40,435 bases of DNA, taken from a virus. A program made the translations under genes and the position numbers. Positions 30,677 through 40,236 of this stretch are shown here, one piece after another. The notes below the pieces were generated by a model that saw only the letters and a list, made by a program, of their open reading frames with translations, did no database searches and was not told the DNA's origin. The stretch is taken from the IMG/VR virus record IMGVR_UViG_3300019885_000001, positions 1 to 40,435 of that record. One strand, given 5' to 3'. Positions within the stretch are counted from its first letter, which is position 1. Every line of letters begins with the position of its first letter.

Positions 30677-33600
30677 TACCTAAAATGACCAAAGAAGAAC
30701 GCCTAAAACGAATCCAGGAAATCAACAATTCTGCCTTAACTCCCCAGCAGAAGATTCTTGAAATTAAGAAGTTTGTGGATAGCGAAAAACAGGCGGAAAC
30801 CGAAGCAAAACAGGCTAACAGCGTGAATAAAGTTGAACTTGTAAATGATAACGAAAAAAACACTTTAGCTAAAACTTTCTTTTCTATGTTGAAAGGTGAG
30901 AAAGGCGACGAGGGAGAATCCATAGTCGGCCCAAAGGGGGATAAGGGAGATACTGGAGCAGATTCTACCGTTCCCGGGCCAATGGGGCCGGCTGGCAAGA
31001 ATGGAAAGGATGGCAAGTCAATTCAAGGTCCGCCTGGCAAAGATAGTACTGTCCCAGGACCTCGAGGCGAAAGAGGTGAAATAGGCGAAAGAGGCGCCGA
31101 TGGTTCTTCGGATACTTCATTTCAAATACGGGATAAATTGTCTTCCTTGGTTAAAAACGAACGGCTGGATATTGCTGCGATTAAGGGAGTTGATAAATTG
31201 CAAGATCAGATTGTCAATCATTCGGTTTCTGAAGCCAGACGAGGATTGCTTTACGCGGGATTAATCACTCAGGGTAGCAGCGGCGGTACTGGAGCAGTTT
31301 CAGTTGATACGGTGCTTGGTCCTGCTTCTGCCACCGACAACGCTGTTGCCAGATTTGATTCGACTACCGGCAAGCTGATTCAAAATTCTTCAGCATTGTT
31401 AAATGACCAAGGGGTTTTATCCACAGCTAATACCTTTGCTACAGAAGAACAAGTTTCGGGCAATATCCGCCCTGGCTACCAAGCTTTTTATAACGGGGGA
31501 ACTTCGGGGTCGAGTTATTCCATCGGCCAGGCTTTTTCTATTGACGGCGTGGATTGGGTCAGAGACAGCGCCAATCCCATAATCTCTCCGGTGGCCTCGA
31601 CTTGGGAAGCCAATATCTGCAAAGACCCGTGGGTAGTAGTTGTTAATAATATAATTTACCTTTACTACGCCGGCTGGCGTTCTTCGACCAATCGTTTTCA
31701 AATTGGTTTGGCTATTTCTAAAGACTATGGCCGGACTTTTACCAAGTATTCAACTAATCCGATAATCGCCAACGGCGGAGTGGGAACTGTTGATGAGAGA
31801 CGGGCGATGTTCCCGGTGGTTCTCTATGAAGCCGATGAAGCCAATTCTGCCAAGAAATGGAAGATGTGGTATGCCGGACGCAATGCTTCGGATGTCGAAA
31901 CTCTGGCTTACGCTTATAGCGCTGACGGCATAACTTGGACTAAATTCGGGCAAGTTTTGGCATTGGGCGCGGGTGGACAATTCGACGACGGCATTCTGCA
32001 GACCGGCAGTGTCGTAAAAATTTTAGGAATTTATTATTTCTTTTATGCAGGCAATACCACGGTCGGGGGCAGGACTAAATGGACAGGCGGACTGGCAACA
32101 TTTACCGATCCCGAAGGGACATATACCAGACAAGGACAGGTGTTAAATTCCGATACAGCCAAAGTTCAAAATCTGACAGCCGATACTCTGACAGCTTCCA
32201 AAGTTGTAACTGTCGCCGATACTTCTGTTTTTGAAGCCAATGAATATGTTTTGATTGCCGATACCAATAGCACGCCGCTATTGACCCGTATTGAATCTAT
32301 TGATTCGGCAACTCAGGTAACTTTGCGCGACGCGGTGGCTTCTGATATTACCACAGCCTTGTCCGGAGCATTGCGTTCAGTTTATTCCTGGAGCGTTGCT
32401 CCTCGAACTGTCTTTCGAGAAAACGGCCATTGGACAATGGCAGTGACACTCTACCAGGCCTTTTCGGACATGGGTTATCTCAATGAAGTTTCAGGCTGGG
32501 CATATAACTACAACGATTTGCCGACAGGTTCATGGACAATAGATATTAAACGGGGTATCGCATTGGAGCCGGTGGCGGGAACCTGGGAAACAGTATCTTG
32601 TGAGAATTTTTCAATCATTCCTTTAAGGTTTTCTCCTTATCAGCCAAAGGACGCGGAATTGACCCAGATTGCGGCACTCGCTGATCCCGATGCTGATAGA
32701 GTTTTGTTTTGGGATGACAGTACTAGCAGTTATGCATTTTTGACAATTGGAGCGGGATTAACTTTAACGGATACAACTCTCAGTACAGCGGCTGGCGGAG
32801 GGGACGTTGTCGGGCCTTCTTCCTCATACGACAATGCTCTTCCCAGATTTGATGGGAATACCGGCAAATTGCTTCAAGGCAGCAGTCTGATTTTAAGCAA
32901 TCCCTCCATTACTTCTCTTGAACTTAAACCCGTATCTGTGTCAGGTGTTGGATTTTCTGTAAGTTTCAATGCCGGAGACAGCACTGATGATAATGGCGGA
33001 ACAGCAACCCTCCACGGCGGCAACGCGACTGCCGGCAACAGCAATGGCGGAGATGTCGCCCTAATTGCTGGATCCAAATCAGGAAGCGGAACAGCGGGAA
33101 TTATTTATTTATCAAAAGGGGATGGACAACCCTCTGCGGTAATGGATGTTTCCGGGATTTTATCAACTTCCAAAATTTTTACTTGGCCGAATACAACGGG
33201 AACCGTACTTCTTACTACAACTTTGCCTGCTATAAATTTAGCAGCCAGCGGAGTCGGGGGAGTGACGGGCAATCTGCCTGTGACTAATCTTAATTCCGGT
33301 ACGGGAGCCACTGCTTCTACTTTCTGGCGAGGCGACGGCACATGGGCAAGCGGCGGACTTACCAGTATTGCCCCGCTGGTCATAACCAGCGCAAACGTGG
33401 TTGACCAATATAACGCGGCGAACGCCCAGACTTTCAGCATTTATAACAGGCGGGCTGATGCCAGCAATTATGAACGCTTCTCTCTTTTGTATGATGGCGG
33501 CGTTACCATGTATTTGTACACGAATCACAGCGGAGCTGGATATAACAACACCAATATCAGAATCCAGGCTGACGGGGCAGTTTCTCTTTACAACAACTCT

Positions 33601-35718
33601 CAGTCTGGCAGCGATTATAGTGGTATTGTCATTGATGGGAGTGGAGTTTTAATCACGGCCAGACCGACGTTTCCAATTACTTTGACTCAAACAGGCGGCA
33701 ATACCAGCACCAGCGGAACTTATAGCGGAATAATAATGACTCCGCTGTTTGCGCCAACGGCTACTTCAACAATGGTTGCACGTGGCTTAGTTGTTAATCC
33801 GACAATCAATTACTCGGCAGGAACGCCAGGAGCTGGCTCATACGAAGCTTTAAAAATAGCAGTAGTTGAAACAGCCTTACCAACGGGAACTAATTATCTG
33901 ATACGAGCTAGTGCGGGTTCAGCAGGAACTACGGATAAATTTTCAGTTGATAATGCTGGGAATTTGGTTGCCGGTGCTGGAACGTTTGGCGGAAATAACA
34001 ATGTCTATCTTTCTTCTTCCGGAATAAATGGGGGCAATGGCGCGCAGGCTTTAAGATTTGGGACAGGTTCAGCTTCAGGAGCAATGGATACTTTATTGAG
34101 GCGTGAAGCGGCGGCAACATTAAAGATGGGAACAGATGTCAACGGCGCTCCTGTAACCCAGACATTCAAAGCCCACGACGGCATTACGGGGACAGACGTT
34201 GTTGGAGCTAACCTTATTCTTGCGTCAGGAAGAGGAACGGGAGCTGGAGCTGTTTCTTCATTGATTTTTCAGACACCAACAGTTTTAACTACAGGGACAA
34301 CCGCTCAAAGTTTGGCCACTCGTTTAACGCTTACAGAAACGCTGGCAACATTCGCCACAGGGATTCAAGTGCCAACCGGCCAGCCCGGATACAGCTGGTC
34401 TGGAACTAACGTTGCAATTTATTGGGATGGCGGGTCAAATATTATTTTAAGAAATGGCAGTATCGGCGCATATATCCAAAGTGGAGTACTGCTTACGCCG
34501 AAATTGGATATCGGTGCCAATGGCGATTTGTTTCTGACGAGGGCGGCGGCGGCTGACCTTCAATTTGGTTTAGATGTCAATGGAGCGGCTGTTTCCCAAA
34601 CTCTTAGAGCGCCTAGTGGCATTACTGGCACAGATAAAACCGGCGGCAATTTTACTATCGCTTCCGGTAAAGGCACAGGAGCAGGGGCAACCAGTTCAAT
34701 AATTTTTCAGACTCCCACTATTCTTACAACCGGTACAACTGCTCAGACACTTGCAACCCGCTTTACTATTGCTGAAACGATAGCGACGTTTACTATACCA
34801 GTTATTGTTCCGACTATCATCGGAGGCACTGGGACAACTTCAACTTTGACTTTGCAGACGACTTCGGGAGTCGGGGCTTCCGGCGCTGATATGATTTTTA
34901 AAGTCGGCAACAATGGCGGAACAGAAGCCATGCGGATTCTCAATTCCGGCTCAATCGGAATCAATGAAGCAGCACCTGACAATAAACTGCAGGTAACCGC
35001 CACAAGTTCAGGTGCATTAGTTAATGGGATCAAAATCAAAAACAGTGCCACAGCAACTTCCACTGGTGCTGGCATAGCATTCGCTACTACAACCTCAACT
35101 GCGGTATCTTCTCAAATTCATTCTTTGCGGGACGGCTCTGGCAATAATGATTTAGTATTTTCCAACAACCTATCTTCTTCTTTAACTGAAGTCATGCGGA
35201 TCACCTCGGCTGGAGCCTTGAAACTGGTATCAGGCGGAGTCATTGATTTTGCCTCTGCGAATGTGGTGCTGACCCATACCTCTGGGGTCCTGACAATGGG
35301 AACTGGGACGCTTAAAATTACTACCCCGACCAATACCACAACTTCGGTGGTAACAATTGACGGCACGCAGACACTGACCAATAAAAGAATAAATCCTAGA
35401 GTGGTTTCGGCCGCTTCCTACACGACTGATACTGGAACTTCATTGGATGTTTCTACCACAGATTTATTTGTAATCACGGCTCAGGCCGGAGCTTTGAAAT
35501 TCAACAACCCTTCTGGCACACCCGTTCAAGGACAAAAATTGATGATCAGAATAAAGGATGATGGTACGGCCAGAGCTCTGACTTATGACACCCAATTCCG
35601 AGCATTGGGAAATGCCTTGCCATCAACCACTGTTTTGTCAAAAACTCTTTATCTCGGATTTATTTATAACTCAACGGATACCAAATGGGATTTGGTAGCC
35701 GTGGCTCAAGAAGCATAA
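30670..35718 (+). CDS. Long tail fibre with collagen-like stretch and beta-propeller region
   Basis: 1682 residues. Residues 1-70 are helical; 76-146 are collagen-like Gly-X-Y ([20 protein letters not shown]); about 255-660 are beta-rich with Asp-box-like motifs [15 protein letters not shown] and SADGITW, as in sugar-cleaving or sugar-binding propellers. Repeats follow: a GPxSxxDNAxxRFD unit (near 214 and 713) and a longer DVNGA...GITGTD unit (near 1150 and 1297). The end ([13 protein letters not shown]...) is a common fibre tail. It is probably the receptor-binding fibre and may degrade a capsule. Start GTG 30670 or ATG 30685. Confidence 0.85.
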   Translation: MSIPKMTKEERLKRIQEINNSALTPQQKILEIKKFVDSEKQAETEAKQANSVNKVELVNDNEKNTLAKTFFSMLKGEKGDEGESIVGPKGDKGDTGADSTVPGPMGPAGKNGKDGKSIQGPPGKDSTVPGPRGERGEIGERGADGSSDTSFQIRDKLSSLVKNERLDIAAIKGVDKLQDQIVNHSVSEARRGLLYAGLITQGSSGGTGAVSVDTVLGPASATDNAVARFDSTTGKLIQNSSALLNDQGVLSTANTFATEEQVSGNIRPGYQAFYNGGTSGSSYSIGQAFSIDGVDWVRDSANPIISPVASTWEANICKDPWVVVVNNIIYLYYAGWRSSTNRFQIGLAISKDYGRTFTKYSTNPIIANGGVGTVDERRAMFPVVLYEADEANSAKKWKMWYAGRNASDVETLAYAYSADGITWTKFGQVLALGAGGQFDDGILQTGSVVKILGIYYFFYAGNTTVGGRTKWTGGLATFTDPEGTYTRQGQVLNSDTAKVQNLTADTLTASKVVTVADTSVFEANEYVLIADTNSTPLLTRIESIDSATQVTLRDAVASDITTALSGALRSVYSWSVAPRTVFRENGHWTMAVTLYQAFSDMGYLNEVSGWAYNYNDLPTGSWTIDIKRGIALEPVAGTWETVSCENFSIIPLRFSPYQPKDAELTQIAALADPDADRVLFWDDSTSSYAFLTIGAGLTLTDTTLSTAAGGGDVVGPSSSYDNALPRFDGNTGKLLQGSSLILSNPSITSLELKPVSVSGVGFSVSFNAGDSTDDNGGTATLHGGNATAGNSNGGDVALIAGSKSGSGTAGIIYLSKGDGQPSAVMDVSGILSTSKIFTWPNTTGTVLLTTTLPAINLAASGVGGVTGNLPVTNLNSGTGATASTFWRGDGTWASGGLTSIAPLVITSANVVDQYNAANAQTFSIYNRRADASNYERFSLLYDGGVTMYLYTNHSGAGYNNTNIRIQADGAVSLYNNSQSGSDYSGIVIDGSGVLITARPTFPITLTQTGGNTSTSGTYSGIIMTPLFAPTATSTMVARGLVVNPTINYSAGTPGAGSYEALKIAVVETALPTGTNYLIRASAGSAGTTDKFSVDNAGNLVAGAGTFGGNNNVYLSSSGINGGNGAQALRFGTGSASGAMDTLLRREAAATLKMGTDVNGAPVTQTFKAHDGITGTDVVGANLILASGRGTGAGAVSSLIFQTPTVLTTGTTAQSLATRLTLTETLATFATGIQVPTGQPGYSWSGTNVAIYWDGGSNIILRNGSIGAYIQSGVLLTPKLDIGANGDLFLTRAAAADLQFGLDVNGAAVSQTLRAPSGITGTDKTGGNFTIASGKGTGAGATSSIIFQTPTILTTGTTAQTLATRFTIAETIATFTIPVIVPTIIGGTGTTSTLTLQTTSGVGASGADMIFKVGNNGGTEAMRILNSGSIGINEAAPDNKLQVTATSSGALVNGIKIKNSATATSTGAGIAFATTTSTAVSSQIHSLRDGSGNNDLVFSNNLSSSLTEVMRITSAGALKLVSGGVIDFASANVVLTHTSGVLTMGTGTLKITTPTNTTTSVVTIDGTQTLTNKRINPRVVSAASYTTDTGTSLDVSTTDLFVITAQAGALKFNNPSGTPVQGQKLMIRIKDDGTARALTYDTQFRALGNALPSTTVLSKTLYLGFIYNSTDTKWDLVAVAQEA

Positions 35719-35722
35719 AAAT

Positions 35723-36376
35723 ATGATTGCCTACGACGCAAGCACATATGGAGGAGACGGAGTGGCTTCCTTTTCGCATACCTGCACAGGAACAAATCGC
35801 TTACTAATAGTTGCAGTTAATAATCCCAATCAGGACATTACAGGCGTGACATATAACGGAGTGGCAATGACGCAGCAACTGGCGCCTACTGGTGCTGGAA
35901 ACTTAGCGGTTTATTCGCTTTTAAATCCTGCAACAGGCTCAAATACCGTGGCCGCGACTGGCATGGGTGGAAGTACAAGCGTCATGGTAATTGCCGTAAG
36001 TTATACTGGAGTTAAGCAATCAGCATTTCCTGATTCCAAGAATAATGACACGACCAACACCAATGTCAGGACTTTGGCTACTACGGTCGTTGCCGCTAAT
36101 TGCTGGCTTATCAACTGCGGAGCCGGGACTGTTGATGTATCAAATCCCGTAATCAATACCAATAGAACAAACAGAAAATCACAGACGAATGCCAATGTCC
36201 CGTTTACCCCTTTTGCTTTAGTGGCGGGAGATTCCAATGCAACTGTCAGTACGGGTTCTCAAAGCACAATCTTTACAACAACAGGCATAAATTCACCAGT
36301 CTGTGCCGGAGTATTCTCGCTCTCGGCAGAACCGTCTCCTGAAACAGGAACAAGTAAGATGTTTTCAATGTTTTAA
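35723..36376 (+). CDS. Putative virion surface or fibre-tip protein, 217 aa
   Basis: All-beta, Thr/Asn/Gly-rich (TCTGTNRLLIVAVNNPNQDI, then VTYNGVAMTQ), typical of a jelly-roll or immunoglobulin-like binding domain. It starts 5 bases after the fibre gene. Probably binds the fibre or the host surface. Confidence 0.6.
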   Translation: MIAYDASTYGGDGVASFSHTCTGTNRLLIVAVNNPNQDITGVTYNGVAMTQQLAPTGAGNLAVYSLLNPATGSNTVAATGMGGSTSVMVIAVSYTGVKQSAFPDSKNNDTTNTNVRTLATTVVAANCWLINCGAGTVDVSNPVINTNRTNRKSQTNANVPFTPFALVAGDSNATVSTGSQSTIFTTTGINSPVCAGVFSLSAEPSPETGTSKMFSMF

Positions 36377-36389
36377 TTAATATCTAAAT

Positions 36390-36629
36390 ATGCCCGAAGA
36401 AAATAAAATTGAGCGGAGCCAGTCTGAACGGGATGATTTAGTTGAGATTAAAACGAGCCTAAAGTATATCGCCAAAGAACTGGATGATATTTATGGGAGG
36501 CTGGAGAAGAATTATGTCACTTTCGATCAATTTTCTCCGGTCAGAGCCATAGCCTATGGCTTAATGGGAGCAACAGGTTTTGCTTTATTGGCCGCTATTC
36601 TGGGATTTGTCATTAAAAAGCCTGTATGA
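36390..36629 (+). CDS. XhlA-like coiled-coil membrane protein (lysis accessory or holin)
   Basis: 79 residues: residues 10-45 form a coiled coil (DLVEIKTSLKYIAKELDDIY) and 55-75 one membrane helix (YGLMGATGFALLAAILGFVI). This layout matches the XhlA haemolysin group in phage lysis cassettes. It overlaps the next gene by 4 bases. Confidence 0.6.
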   Translation: MPEENKIERSQSERDDLVEIKTSLKYIAKELDDIYGRLEKNYVTFDQFSPVRAIAYGLMGATGFALLAAILGFVIKKPV

Positions 36630-37072
36630 TTACTTCAAGCCGAATAACTCCATGGCTAACTAGATTGGCAGTAGTCATTCCGATTCTCGCGGCTTTGATG
36701 ATTCTGTATGTTTCATTTCTGTTCTTTTCTCCTGCTAAACCTATCAGCGTATCGGATTACCATATCATAACTCCGATAGTTAATACGGGAACACGAATAG
36801 GATATACGTTGATTTATTGCGCTAATAAAACTTCTCAGTTTGTGGAAGAAAGACAGTTATTGGCAATTTCAGATTCAACTTTGTATCCGTTAGCTTCGGT
36901 TATTGTGCATTTGGATAAAGGCTGTTCACAACGAAAACTAGACGCGCTTACACCCAGCAATATTCCTGAAGCGGATTATAAAATTCTTAATACTATTACT
37001 CTGCGTTTAAATTCAATTCAGCAGACAGAAGTTAACTTTTCTAGTGATGTTTTCAAAGTGAAAGCGAAATAA
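36626..37072 (+). CDS. Membrane-anchored protein, 148 aa
   Basis: A hydrophobic helix at residues 14-35 (VVIPILAALMILYVSFLFFS), then an outer domain of about 110 residues, mostly beta, with two Cys (YCANKTSQ, GCSQRK) that could form a disulfide. It may face the cell exterior. Located in the lysis region; function unknown. Confidence 0.6.
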   Translation: MITSSRITPWLTRLAVVIPILAALMILYVSFLFFSPAKPISVSDYHIITPIVNTGTRIGYTLIYCANKTSQFVEERQLLAISDSTLYPLASVIVHLDKGCSQRKLDALTPSNIPEADYKILNTITLRLNSIQQTEVNFSSDVFKVKAK

Positions 37073-37089
37073 TTAATCAAAGGAAATAT

Positions 37090-37338
37090 ATGGATACAGG
37101 ATTGAATGATTTATTGGCTCTGGGAGTGATAGGAGCTTTGTTGAGTATAGGTTTTAAATTTGTCTCAAAGAACCTAAGTCCTTTAGGTTCTAAGTTGGTC
37201 ATTGTTTTGGCGTCAATCGTGTTAGGTGGAATTTATTATTGGTTGCGGCAGAGCAATTACCTTGTAGCGGTATTATCAATTCTTTCTGCTTCCCAGATTG
37301 TTTATGGATTTTTTATTAAACAGACAAGTGACGACTGA
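37090..37338 (+). CDS. Holin-like protein with three membrane helices, 82 aa
   Basis: Three hydrophobic segments (LLALGVIGALLSIGFKF, LVIVLASIVLGGIYYW, YLVAVLSILSASQIVYGFFI) separated by short loops, charged end QTSDD. Size and topology fit a class I holin. AAAGGA lies before the ATG. Holin identity is an inference from topology and the M23 peptidase downstream. Confidence 0.6.
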   Translation: MDTGLNDLLALGVIGALLSIGFKFVSKNLSPLGSKLVIVLASIVLGGIYYWLRQSNYLVAVLSILSASQIVYGFFIKQTSDD

Positions 37339-37340
37339 TT

Positions 37341-37520
37341 ATGTCTAAAAAACTTCGATATATTGTCCGAACTTTTGTTGAAGCGGAAAACCCGCAGAAA
37401 GCTATTAAAATTGCTAAAAGAACTAATCCTCACGAAGTTTATATAGACAATGAAATTTGGAAAATGAGCGATTTTCTTTTAGAAGAATCCAAAAAAAATG
37501 TAGGATTCGGAAAGAAATAA
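37341..37520 (+). CDS. Hypothetical small protein, 59 aa
   Basis: MSKKLRYIVRTFVEAENPQK has a beta-alpha pattern (YIVRTFVEAENPQKAIKIAK) followed by YIDNEIWKMS. It starts 2 bases after the previous stop. No family recognised. Confidence 0.55.
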   Translation: MSKKLRYIVRTFVEAENPQKAIKIAKRTNPHEVYIDNEIWKMSDFLLEESKKNVGFGKK

Positions 37521-37521
37521 T

Positions 37522-37620
37522 ATGTGGATATGGTTTACATGGGTAGTAGGAATAGGGTTAATATTATTTTTGGTTTGGCAGGTTGTTAAACCCGAATCTG
37601 AAGACAAAGATGAAGATTAG
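37522..37620 (+). CDS. 32-aa single-helix membrane peptide
   Basis: MWIWFTWVVGIGLILFLVWQ is a membrane helix followed by an acidic tail (KPESEDKDED). It starts 1 base after the previous stop and overlaps the peptidase gene by 11 bases. Possibly a small lysis regulator. Confidence 0.5.
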   Translation: MWIWFTWVVGIGLILFLVWQVVKPESEDKDED

Positions 37621-38344
37621 ATTTCCCTATCCCGGGCAGGATCGGCTGGATTACTACATCAGTCAAGGCTATGACAGCAATCCTATCAATCCTGAAACCG
37701 GCAGGGGATTTTACGCGGTTCATCATGGCGGGTGGGATATAGTTCCCTTAACAGGCAGATACGGCAGTTTTTGGCCTGCTCCGATTTATCCGATACTGGA
37801 CGGCGTACTTCTCTCCGCTTCCACGACTGACAAAGACAGGGGGTTGGGGATTAAGGTCCGAAGTGTCATAGACAAGCCCCTAATCGCCTATTTTAAGGTT
37901 TTAAAGGCCATACCAGACAACTATTCGGGAGAAGTATGGCTGGTCCATATGTATTGGCATTGTTTGAAGGTTGCTGATTTTAATGGTCAAATTAATCAAT
38001 CCACTCAAATCGGCTTAACAGGCAATTCAGGTTATGTATTTTCGGGAGGATTGCCGATTCCTGACAGTCAGAAGAATGTCCCTCCTTACTATGGCGGACA
38101 CTTGCACCTCGAATATTATTTAAGAAGCCCCATTGAAATATTTAATTTAGAGAAAGACGAAATTGGTCGACTTCGTCCGGAATATTTATGGGGTTACCGA
38201 GATATACCTATGGCCCAGTTTAAAACTCAAATTTATAAAGGCGAGAAAAGAGTCGTCCTTCAAGTTTCCACTCCTCAGCAATGGAAGGAACTTTGCGCTG
38301 TCTATGGATTGAATCCTGACGCGCTGGATGAAAATATCAGTTGA
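37610..38344 (+). CDS. M23-family (LytM-like) zinc peptidase, probable endolysin
   Basis: The metallopeptidase motifs are clear: HGGWD (His39, Asp43), HMYWH near 113-117 and GGHLHLEY (His164, His166), with TGNSGYVFSGG before the last. M23 enzymes cut peptide cross-links in peptidoglycan. It lies among small membrane proteins that could release it. No signal peptide is seen, so it may depend on a holin. ATG 37610 is preferred to a TTG nine codons upstream. The last 40 residues form a small extra domain that may bind the wall. Confidence 0.85.
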   Translation: MKIRFPYPGQDRLDYYISQGYDSNPINPETGRGFYAVHHGGWDIVPLTGRYGSFWPAPIYPILDGVLLSASTTDKDRGLGIKVRSVIDKPLIAYFKVLKAIPDNYSGEVWLVHMYWHCLKVADFNGQINQSTQIGLTGNSGYVFSGGLPIPDSQKNVPPYYGGHLHLEYYLRSPIEIFNLEKDEIGRLRPEYLWGYRDIPMAQFKTQIYKGEKRVVLQVSTPQQWKELCAVYGLNPDALDENIS

Positions 38345-38466
38345 TGTTTGATATCACATTTCTAGATTGGCTTGGCCATATCTGGCTTATCCTTAAAAGC
38401 CTCTGGCCAATTCTATTGATACTGTTTTGGTTGATAGTTTTTAGTATAATTATTAGCAGAGAGTAA
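38344..38466 (+). CDS. 40-aa membrane peptide
   Basis: MFDITFLDWLGHIWLILKSL continues as a long hydrophobic helix to SIIISRE. ATG overlaps the peptidase stop (TGATG). One or two membrane helices; probably part of the lysis cassette. Confidence 0.5.
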   Translation: MFDITFLDWLGHIWLILKSLWPILLILFWLIVFSIIISRE

Positions 38467-38496
38467 AGGTCGCAATTAAAAAGAAAGGATCAAAGT

Positions 38497-38562
38497 ATGA
38501 TCTTTCGATTCGAAGGTGAAGAAGGCGAAAAGCCGGCTGCTGAACATAAAGAACATAAATAA
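38497..38562 (+). CDS. 21-aa charged miniprotein with good ribosome site
   Basis: MIFRFEGEEGEKPAAEHKEH is preceded by AAAGGA at good spacing and ends 1 base before the next ATG. Very small, so translation is only likely. It may be a leader peptide for the next gene. Confidence 0.4.
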   Translation: MIFRFEGEEGEKPAAEHKEHK

Positions 38563-38563
38563 G

Positions 38564-38761
38564 ATGTTCCTCTGGCTAATCCCGGCAGGATTAGTAATCT
38601 ATCTAACTATTAAAAAAAGGAAAAAAATGGCTTTAGATCACGATGCGTTGCAGACAGACCTTCAAACTGTGGCTAATACCCACAAGGCGCATCTGCTTGT
38701 TACAGCAACACCAGTGGACAGTTCAGATGAAAAGTTTGATGTAACTGCTGTTGCGGAATAA
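38564..38761 (+). CDS. Small protein with N-terminal membrane helix and internal start
   Basis: From ATG 38564 the 65-residue product has a membrane helix (MFLWLIPAGLVIYLTI) and a basic KKRKK, then a soluble part. A second ATG at 38627 has a strong AAGG ribosome site and gives a 44-residue soluble form (MALDHDALQTDLQTVANTHK...). Both forms may be made. The gene ends 6 bases before a strong terminator. No family recognised. Confidence 0.55.
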   Translation: MFLWLIPAGLVIYLTIKKRKKMALDHDALQTDLQTVANTHKAHLLVTATPVDSSDEKFDVTAVAE

Positions 38762-38767
38762 ACTATT

Positions 38768-38797
38768 AAAGAGGACGGACCGTACACCGTCCTCTTT
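38768..38797. terminator. Strong bidirectional terminator
   Basis: AAAGAGGACGG (38768-38778) pairs perfectly with CCGTCCTCTTT (38787-38797) around an 8-base loop, followed by a T/A-rich stretch. Likely the main late terminator. Confidence 0.85.
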
Positions 38798-38823
38798 ATA
38801 TTAAAAAATTAACCTTCAAATAT

Positions 38824-39003
38824 ATGATCGATTGGCTGGCAAGCGCAATTGTAATTTTCTTGGTTATAGAATTTGGCAATTGGGCGAATGGAGCTATCAA
38901 GTTCGTGACCAATGTCAATGTAAATCTGTTCATCTGGTCGTTGATTATCGCTGTGGTGGTTGGTTGGGCTGGTTCAAGATTCGTTACGATAAAATCTGCT
39001 TAG
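38824..39003 (+). CDS. Small two-helix membrane protein, 59 aa
   Basis: MIDWLASAIVIFLVIEFGNW and residues 34-50 (LFIWSLIIAVVVGWAG) are two hydrophobic helices separated by a short polar loop with TNVNVN. Terminators flank it on both sides, so it may be a separate unit or be reached by read-through. Holin-like topology, but unproven. Confidence 0.55.
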   Translation: MIDWLASAIVIFLVIEFGNWANGAIKFVTNVNVNLFIWSLIIAVVVGWAGSRFVTIKSA

Positions 39004-39036
39004 TTGTATAATCAATGCAGTGCGGTCAAGCAAAAT

Positions 39037-39066
39037 AAAAACCCCGCTGATAAGGCGGGGATTTTT
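39037..39066. terminator. Rho-independent terminator
   Basis: CCCCGC (39042-39047) pairs with GCGGGG (39055-39060), flanked by AAAA and TTTTT, giving terminators in both directions. Confidence 0.85.
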
Positions 39067-39139
39067 ATATGAGACACTCTGGCCAAAACCAAAAACACAA
39101 CTAAGGTAAGTTTACCACGATTTAATCTTCCACGATATG

Positions 39140-39165
39140 GCTATGTATAGTATGGTATACATAGC
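39140..39165. repeat. Perfect 10-bp inverted repeat with 6-bp spacer
   Basis: GCTATGTATA (39140-39149) and TATACATAGC (39156-39165) are exact inverted copies. It lies in gene-free DNA between two terminators, so it may be a binding or recombination site and is unlikely to be only a transcript hairpin. Confidence 0.7.
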
Positions 39166-39171
39166 TAATTA

Positions 39172-39204
39172 AAAACCGTCATGCGGACATTTGATGGCGG
39201 TTTT
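39172..39204. terminator. Terminator between convergent genes
   Basis: AAAACCGTCAT (39172-39182) pairs with ATGGCGGTTTT (39194-39204) with one wobble; A-run before and T-run after allow function on both strands. It probably ends the leftward 39240-39578 gene. Confidence 0.75.
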
Positions 39205-39239
39205 AATTTATGCTAAACTTTTAACTGACTGATCTCCAC

Positions 39240-39578
39240 TTAAACCTCGTTCTGCGGGGTTTTTTGTTTTTCCAGATGGGCGACTATCGCTTCGCAATAA
39301 GCTCTATGCTGACTGCCTCGACCAAAAAAGTCTGGAACACTTAATCCGTAAAACTTAGCTATCTGATAAGCAACATCGAGAGCATCTACTCCTTCGGCTT
39401 CCTTCATATCACCCTCCAGGTGTAAGCCTTTGAACTCATGGCTGGTATCCTTAGCGATACGTAGATTTGGAATCAGACCAAATGGCATTAAGAAATGTTT
39501 TGCTCCTTCTGGTGATAGAAAAGTATGATCGTAATCTTTCAACTCTTCAATTCGTTTGATGAAATTTTGGGTAGTCAT
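39240..39578 (-). CDS. Hypothetical protein under a consensus promoter, 112 aa
   Basis: A soluble acidic protein (MTTQNFIKRIEELKDYDHTF..., DALDVAYQIAKFYGLSVPDF). It has no recognised domain. The gene is the only one behind a perfect TTGACA/TATAAT promoter with an operator at its start site, and a terminator follows. This arrangement suggests an early or host-takeover gene. No ribosome site is obvious. Confidence 0.65.
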   Translation of the reverse strand: MTTQNFIKRIEELKDYDHTFLSPEGAKHFLMPFGLIPNLRIAKDTSHEFKGLHLEGDMKEAEGVDALDVAYQIAKFYGLSVPDFFGRGSQHRAYCEAIVAHLEKQKTPQNEV

Positions 39579-39618
39579 ATTATTTTGTTAAGGTGCTGTC
39601 CGCTACACCAAGTTAATG

Positions 39619-39640
39619 ATACTCACCGGTTGGTGAGTAT
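39619..39640. promoter_or_regulatory. Operator-like palindrome at the transcription start
   Basis: ATACTCACC (39619-39627) and GGTGAGTAT (39632-39640) are exact inverted arms around GGTT. The site covers the expected start of transcription from the adjacent promoter. The form with a central ACCGGTTGGT core recalls TetR-type operators. Confidence 0.6.
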
Positions 39641-39644
39641 AATC

Positions 39645-39673
39645 ATTATAGCAAATTTGGTCAATCCTGTCAA
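39645..39673 (-). promoter_or_regulatory. Perfect sigma-70 type promoter
   Basis: Minus strand TTGACA (39673-39668), 17-base spacer, TATAAT (39650-39645): a full consensus match at the best spacing. Start of transcription is expected near 39638, inside the palindrome. Confidence 0.85.
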
Positions 39674-39683
39674 ATTTAGATAT

Positions 39684-39708
39684 CAAAAAAGAGCTTATTC
39701 AAGCCCTT
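39684..39708 (-). terminator. Terminator of the 39785-40222 gene
   Basis: Minus strand AAGGGCTT (39708-39701) pairs with AAGCTCTT (39696-39689) with one wobble, followed by a run of T. It ends the upstream gene before the consensus promoter. Confidence 0.75.
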
Positions 39709-39784
39709 ATCTTGGCTAACACAAGCTTTTTGACTTATCAACACATTGTTCCCTGTTTACATATTATATCGAAGATTTTAAGTC

Positions 39785-40222
39785 CTATGGCAATGGCGGA
39801 GGCTCGATATCTTCTACGATCTGACTAAGCCCAAACATCTGGGTTACATTTATTTCTTTTGGAACATCATCCAGCTTAATCTTATAAGGCTTAAAGTCGC
39901 TCTCTTGATTCAACAATTCCTGATATTCCTTATAATCCTTGTTTTCTTGCAGTTTCTTCAGATCCGCTTGGAATCCTGCCAGATTCTCAATATCAAACTG
40001 GTTATTCCGCATTACAGGCTCTCCCATAGGGTTCTTTTTGGCATACTTAGCGGCTAAAGCCACTCTATCAGCCTCATAGGACGCTGAAGCCTTGCTTAAA
40101 GCCTCTATCTCCAATTTTAGAAGATTAAGGTTTTTACTGACCCCATAGGCAAAGCGGACCCCGTTGAGATTGCCTAAGTTATTTAAGGCGGTGAAAAGCT
40201 CCAATGTTTCTTGTTTTCGCAT
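39785..40222 (-). CDS. Hypothetical phage protein, DUF1617-like
   Basis: 145 residues, helical in the first two thirds (ETLELFTALNNLGNLNGVRF, then LLKLEIEALSKASAS...AAKYAKKNPMGEPV) with a beta end. The order 'L-L-L-g-v-f-yxxxKN-xL-xxE, AxKyaxxdxxGxPv, F-xxLxxLxxq' resembles DUF1617, a Gram-positive-phage protein of unknown role. No ribosome site is seen and the leader from the extended -10 promoter is only about 8 bases, so the message may be leaderless. Confidence 0.6.
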   Translation of the reverse strand: MRKQETLELFTALNNLGNLNGVRFAYGVSKNLNLLKLEIEALSKASASYEADRVALAAKYAKKNPMGEPVMRNNQFDIENLAGFQADLKKLQENKDYKEYQELLNQESDFKPYKIKLDDVPKEINVTQMFGLSQIVEDIEPPPLP

Positions 40223-40236
40223 AAAATATTGTATTA

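Noticed and set aside
31415-31423. Second perfect DnaA-box word
   Set aside because: It lies within the fibre coding sequence with no other origin features, and shows that single hits are expected by chance.
34743-35381. Minus-strand open frames within the fibre gene (also at 32874-33528, 29899-30315, 31417-31980)
   Set aside because: They are shadows of the rightward repeats, with Pro/Val-rich low-complexity products and no ribosome sites.
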